This document shows positions 21,815 through 25,070 of a stretch of DNA of 25,070 nucleotides, piece by piece (within the stretch, counting starts at the first letter, position 1; the number at the start of each line of letters is the position of its first letter). The stretch is from Caryophanales bacterium UBA7057. GTDB taxonomy: Bacteria > Bacillota_I > Bacilli_A > RF39 > UBA660. Where the stretch lies: assembly GCA_002493865.1 (NCBI GenBank), contig DLAC01000040.1, forward strand, positions 1-25,070. The letters are read 5' to 3'. The notes under the pieces were generated by a model that was not told the origin of the DNA, searched no databases, and worked only from the letters and a program-made list of their open reading frames with translations. The translations under genes were made by a program, and so were the position numbers.

Positions 21815-22543
21815 TTGAAAAATATTTGGATTAATCATAAAATGTATGAGCTTCCATTAGGAAATGGGGAAAAAGGAAATTCTTCTGGAATTTGTTATCA
21901 TTTAAAAAATGAGGATGTCGATTGGGCAGTCAAATTGTATTATGAGAAACCGTGCGATGAAAAGTTTTATCCAACTCTTGGAGAATTAAAGGTATTAGGA
22001 GAGATTCATGAACAGGTGATTCCTGTGATTGTGAGTGAATACCCTGTATTTGATTCTGGTGGAGACTATATTGGTTGTGTAGCGCCTTTTATTTATGAAC
22101 CCAGAGGAAAGACAAAAGAGATTCTCTATCAAGAACCTTTAGAAAATGTTTTAAATGGACTTCATAAAATACAAGAAACAATTCCTACTTTTACAAAGTA
22201 TAAAGTGGTAGTAAATGATTGGGCAATTTGGAATATGAAAATTGGGGTTACTAAAAATTTAGAAATGGGAATGTATCTTTTTGATGATAGTTTTTATGAA
22301 ATTAGTGACGCTTCAAGTGAAACAATAGAGGAATGGAATCAAATGGAACTCAGTTATCTCATTTTTACCATGATAGAACAATATTTTGCAGATGTAGAAT
22401 ATGAATCTATGACACAAAAAGAATTCTGTAGTCGGTTCGAAGAAAAGAATTCCTTACGATTATTAGAACAGGAAAGTAGAGGCTATTCAAATTTAGAATC
22501 CTATTTAGAGTCCGCAAAAGAAAAGAATTATCGAATGAACTAA
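21815..22543 (+). CDS. Divergent protein-kinase-fold-like protein 2 (paralog of gene 1)
   Basis: The 242-residue protein is collinear with its upstream neighbour: GNGEKGNSSGICYHL (16-30), Lys40 (WAVKLYY), SEYPVFDSGGDYIG, catalytic-loop-like VNDWAIWNMKIG and LFDDSF (155-160). Unlike paralog 1 it keeps an Asp (135) five residues before Asn140, so it could be the active member. The start is TTG 21815: the N-terminus KNIWIN aligns with KNVVIN of the paralog, and AAGGAAAAT lies just upstream. The next ATG would delete this conserved stretch. It forms an operon with gene 1 and ends at an AT-rich terminator. Confidence 0.6.
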   Translation: MKNIWINHKMYELPLGNGEKGNSSGICYHLKNEDVDWAVKLYYEKPCDEKFYPTLGELKVLGEIHEQVIPVIVSEYPVFDSGGDYIGCVAPFIYEPRGKTKEILYQEPLENVLNGLHKIQETIPTFTKYKVVVNDWAIWNMKIGVTKNLEMGMYLFDDSFYEISDASSETIEEWNQMELSYLIFTMIEQYFADVEYESMTQKEFCSRFEEKNSLRLLEQESRGYSNLESYLESAKEKNYRMN

Positions 22544-22561
22544 AAATTAGTAGAAAATAGT

Positions 22562-22600
22562 AAAAAAGAATAAAAAAATATCAGTTTTATTCTTTTTTTC
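22562..22600 (+). terminator. Terminator of the kinase-like gene pair
   Basis: AAAAAAGAATAAAA (22562-22575) pairs with TTTTATTCTTTTTT (22585-22598), loop AAATATCAG. It is a 14-bp hairpin of almost pure A-T with a built-in T-tract. The -10 of the next gene follows directly. Confidence 0.75.
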
Positions 22601-22603
22601 CTG

Positions 22604-22609
22604 TATAAT
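22604..22609 (+). promoter_or_regulatory. -10 element of the rRNA methyltransferase gene
   Basis: TATAAT at 22604-22609, with no good -35. The start codon is about 19 bases beyond, so the leader would be roughly 12 bases. Confidence 0.5.
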
Positions 22610-22627
22610 GAAATTGAGTGTGGTAAT

Positions 22628-23872
22628 ATGATGAAGTTCAAAGAAAATGATACATTAGATGTATTCATTGAGAAGCTAGATCATTTTGGAAATGGGCTAG
22701 CGAAAGTAGAAAATCAATATATTTTTGTAAAAAATGCATTACCAAAAGAAACCGTAAAAATAGAAATTACAAAATTAAAGAAGAAATTTTTAAATGCGAA
22801 AGCGATAAAAATCATTACTCCTACTGTTGATAGAGTCTCAGTTCCTTGCCCTTACTATGAAGTTTGTGGAGGATGCCAAGTAATGCATCTGGCTTATTTC
22901 AAACAGTTAGAGTTCAAGAAAGAAAAGGTCGTAGAATTGTTTCAGAAATTTGCGGGAGTTCGGGATTTAGAAATAGAACAGATTTTTTCTGGGAAGCAGT
23001 TTGCATATCGAAATAAAGTTATTTTTCATGGAAAAAATCAAATGCTTGGACTTTATCAAGAAAAAAGTAATGACTTAGTAGAAGTTGAGAATTGCCTTTT
23101 AGTAGAGGAAGGACTAAATCAGATTTATCATAAAATTAAAGAATATTTAAAGAAAAATTCAGATGCAAGAATCGAAGACTTAACCATTCGTAAAACTTCT
23201 TCTAATGAATATATGTTGATACTAAATGGGGACTTAAATTTGAAAATGTTTCTTTCGTATTTAGATCAATTCTCATTAAAATCGGTTTATTTTAATCAGA
23301 AACTCGTATATGGAGAAGAATATATTACAGAAGACATCTTCGGTTTTAAATTTCGAATTTATCCCAATGCATTTTTCCAAGTAAATTATGAAATGATGAA
23401 GAAATTATATCAGGTAGTCATGGATTATTATCAAGATAAGAATTATCAAACAGTTTTAGACTTATATTGTGGGACAGGGACGATTGGTATGTTAGTATCT
23501 TCCTATGTAAAAGAGTTGATTGGAGTAGAAGTAGTACATGATTCTATTATCGCTGCTAATCAGAATCAAAAAATCAATCAATTACCCAATGTTACTTTTT
23601 TAGAGGGAAAGGTAGAAAATCATATTTCTAAATTTCAAAATATTGATTCTATCATTCTAGATCCCCCAAGGAGTGGACTAGATTCGAAAACGAGAGAGAC
23701 GATTTTAAAAATTGCCCCTCAAAGTATTGTTTATATCTCTTGTGATCCAGCGACTTTAGCGAGGGATTTGAAAGAATTGTTAGAAGATTACACAATCGTA
23801 AAAGTACACTTAGTCGATATGTTTCCAAATACGTATCACGTTGAATGTGTATGTGTGTTAAGTAGAAGATAA
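22628..23872 (+). CDS. rlmD: 23S rRNA (uracil-C5)-methyltransferase, RlmD/TrmA family
   Basis: The 414-residue protein has an N-terminal TRAM domain (about 5-62), the iron-sulphur cysteines CPYYEVCGGC (74, 80, 83) and Cys155, and the SAM-binding LDLYCGTGTIGM (about 277). It also has ILDPPRSGLD and the nucleophile motif YISCDPATLARDL (Cys near 371). It uses SAM to methylate C5 of uracil in 23S rRNA. In Gram-positives one member may modify both U747 and U1939 (RlmCD), so the exact site is open. Two adjacent ATGs (22628, 22631) are possible after GTGTGGT. It is monocistronic, and all catalytic residues I can identify are present. Confidence 0.93.
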   Translation: MMKFKENDTLDVFIEKLDHFGNGLAKVENQYIFVKNALPKETVKIEITKLKKKFLNAKAIKIITPTVDRVSVPCPYYEVCGGCQVMHLAYFKQLEFKKEKVVELFQKFAGVRDLEIEQIFSGKQFAYRNKVIFHGKNQMLGLYQEKSNDLVEVENCLLVEEGLNQIYHKIKEYLKKNSDARIEDLTIRKTSSNEYMLILNGDLNLKMFLSYLDQFSLKSVYFNQKLVYGEEYITEDIFGFKFRIYPNAFFQVNYEMMKKLYQVVMDYYQDKNYQTVLDLYCGTGTIGMLVSSYVKELIGVEVVHDSIIAANQNQKINQLPNVTFLEGKVENHISKFQNIDSIILDPPRSGLDSKTRETILKIAPQSIVYISCDPATLARDLKELLEDYTIVKVHLVDMFPNTYHVECVCVLSRR

Positions 23873-23884
23873 ATAAAGGGAAAG

Positions 23885-24033
23885 AAACTGTTAAAGGAAC
23901 AACCTAAAAGATTATTTAATCAAGAGCAATTTAATATATTAACAAAGAGTGGGATATAGTTGCTTTAAATGAAGATGTAACTACTAGTAAAGAAAGTAAA
24001 AAATATACTTGGAAGTTTATTTTGCAAAAGTAA
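23885..24033 (+). pseudogene. Frameshifted gene remnant
   Basis: One frame reads KLLKEQPKRLFNQEQFNIL to a TAG at 23957. A -1 shift at about 23947 continues as EWDIVALNEDVTTSKESKKY and on to TAA 24031-24033. The two pieces look like consecutive parts of one C-terminal domain separated by a frameshift. No start or ribosome binding site is seen. The family is not recognised. It lies at the junction between the housekeeping methyltransferase gene and the RhuM gene, so it may be debris from an insertion. Confidence 0.4.
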
Positions 24034-24092
24034 AATAATTTATGTAACTAAACAAATAACAATATAAGAATATAGGGAGGTTTTAAAATAAA

Positions 24093-25070
24093 ATGGAAAA
24101 TGAATTAGCCAGAAAAGAAAAAACAGAATTAGTTATTTATGAATCAGCAAATGGAAATATAAAATTAGATGTTAATTTACAAGGAGAAACAGTTTGGCTA
24201 TCGTTAGAACAAATGACAAGATTATTTGGAAGGGATAAGTCAGTAATTTCTAGGCATATAAAGAATGTATTTGAAGATGGTGAATTGGAAAAGAATAGTT
24301 TAACTATTGCAAATTTTGCAACAGTTCAACAAGAAGGAACTAGAGAAGTTGAAAGAAACATAGACTATTACAATTTAGATGTAGTAATTAGTGTTGGTTA
24401 TAGAGTTAAATCTTTAGAAGGAGTAAGATTTAGAAAATGGGCAACTGCAAGAATTAAGGAATATATTATTAAAGGGTATACTATGGATGATGAACGTCTT
24501 AAAAATCTCGGTGGCGGTAAATATTTTTATGAACTTTTAAACCGTATTAAAGATATAAGATCGAGTGAAAAAGTCTTGTATAGACAAGTCCTTGATTTAT
24601 ATGCAACAGCTATTGATTATAATCCTAAGGCAGAAGAAACGTTCAAATTCTTTAAGATTGTTCAAAACAAATTTCATTATGCTACACACGGAAGTACTGC
24701 AGCAGAGGTAATTTATAATCGTGCTGACTCAAATAAACCTTTCATGGGACTTACTAATTTTAAAGGAGAATTACCAAGTATTAATGATATAGAAATTGCG
24801 AAAAATTATCTAACCGAAGATGAACTTTTGATGCTTAATAACTTAGTTTCAGGCTATTTTGATTTTGCTGAGTTTCAAGCAATGAAGCATAAACCAATGA
24901 AAATGAAAGATTATATTAATCAATTAGATAAAATACTTAATTCTTTAGATGCAAATGTTTTAAATAATGCTGGTAGTATTAGTCATAAGAAAGCAATTGA
25001 AAAAGCAAAACTAGAGTATAAAAAATATCAAATAAAGGAACTTAGTCCAATTGAAAAAGAATATTTAAAT
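24093..25070 (+). CDS. RhuM-family protein (partial, runs off the right edge)
   Basis: The frame is open from ATG 24093 to the window end (326 codons, no stop). GNIKLDVNLQGETVWLSLEQM, TRLFGRDKSVISRHIKNVFEDGEL, the segment with ATVQQEG then YYNLDVVISVGYRV, and RFRKWATARIKEYIIKGY are the diagnostic features of the Virulence_RhuM family. FHYATHGSTAAEVIYNRADS and the later FDFAEFQAMKHKPM match its C-terminal half. The N-terminal part looks like a helix-turn-helix DNA-binding region. RhuM proteins are common in genomic islands and near restriction systems; their biochemical role is unknown. GGGAGG (24075-24080) is the ribosome binding site at a rather long 12-base spacing. Confidence 0.88.
   Translation, partial: MENELARKEKTELVIYESANGNIKLDVNLQGETVWLSLEQMTRLFGRDKSVISRHIKNVFEDGELEKNSLTIANFATVQQEGTREVERNIDYYNLDVVISVGYRVKSLEGVRFRKWATARIKEYIIKGYTMDDERLKNLGGGKYFYELLNRIKDIRSSEKVLYRQVLDLYATAIDYNPKAEETFKFFKIVQNKFHYATHGSTAAEVIYNRADSNKPFMGLTNFKGELPSINDIEIAKNYLTEDELLMLNNLVSGYFDFAEFQAMKHKPMKMKDYINQLDKILNSLDANVLNNAGSISHKKAIEKAKLEYKKYQIKELSPIEKEYLN

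Noticed and set aside
1..25070. CRISPR array or insertion sequence
   Set aside because: No regularly spaced identical repeats, transposase motifs or terminal inverted repeats with target duplications were seen.

Overview
This is an AT-rich chromosomal window from a low-GC, endospore-forming Bacillota. The evidence is a three-gene gerA-type germinant-receptor operon with a sigma-G-like promoter, Shine-Dalgarno sites of the AGGAGG/GGTGAT type, many extended -10 (TGnTATAAT) promoters and Gram-positive envelope genes. TGA is used as a stop at both internal junctions of the ger operon (ATGA overlaps), so a Mycoplasma-type code is unlikely. A gut Erysipelotrichia/Bacilli-like lineage would fit, but that is inference.

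Layout. 1-1100: the tail of an unidentified gene, a terminator, a possible gene remnant and an HD-domain phosphohydrolase. 1097-4430: an accessory-looking stretch with tRNA-Arg(CCT), two short-chain dehydrogenases, tRNA-Leu(CAG) and a protein whose N-terminus resembles ADP-ribosyltransferases. Three diverged copies of one terminator-promoter-leader module sit in front of these three protein genes. 4502-6264: a transglutaminase-like protein and an ADP-ribosylglycohydrolase, probably co-transcribed. 6457-7650: a lone long-form PurM of the type seen in Bacteroidota.

7851-17452 is an envelope-oriented block. It holds a sortase-like protein behind a strong promoter and a 14-bp 5'-end hairpin that covers part of its ribosome binding site; a two-component system (OmpR-type regulator and short intramembrane-sensing kinase) followed by an ABC exporter (ATPase plus 848-residue FtsX-type permease); an RsiV/PdaC-like membrane-anchored protein; a holin plus M23/SH3 endolysin pair; a cysteine-rich pentapeptide-repeat protein; and a single-pass membrane protein. 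17453-20927 on the minus strand is gerA-gerC-gerB, meeting the previous gene tail to tail with no gap. 21046-22543 is a tandem pair of paralogous kinase-fold-like proteins, divergent from gerA. 22628-23872 is an RlmD/TrmA-family rRNA uracil methyltransferase. The window ends with a frameshifted gene remnant and a RhuM-family gene that runs off the edge.

The best candidates for something undescribed are: the repeated leader module; the pairing of an ART-like protein with an ADP-ribosylglycohydrolase; an SDR that has lost both catalytic Tyr and Lys; the SD-occluding hairpin; the motif shared by the regulator and exporter promoters; and the paired kinase-like paralogs, of which only one keeps the catalytic-loop Asp.
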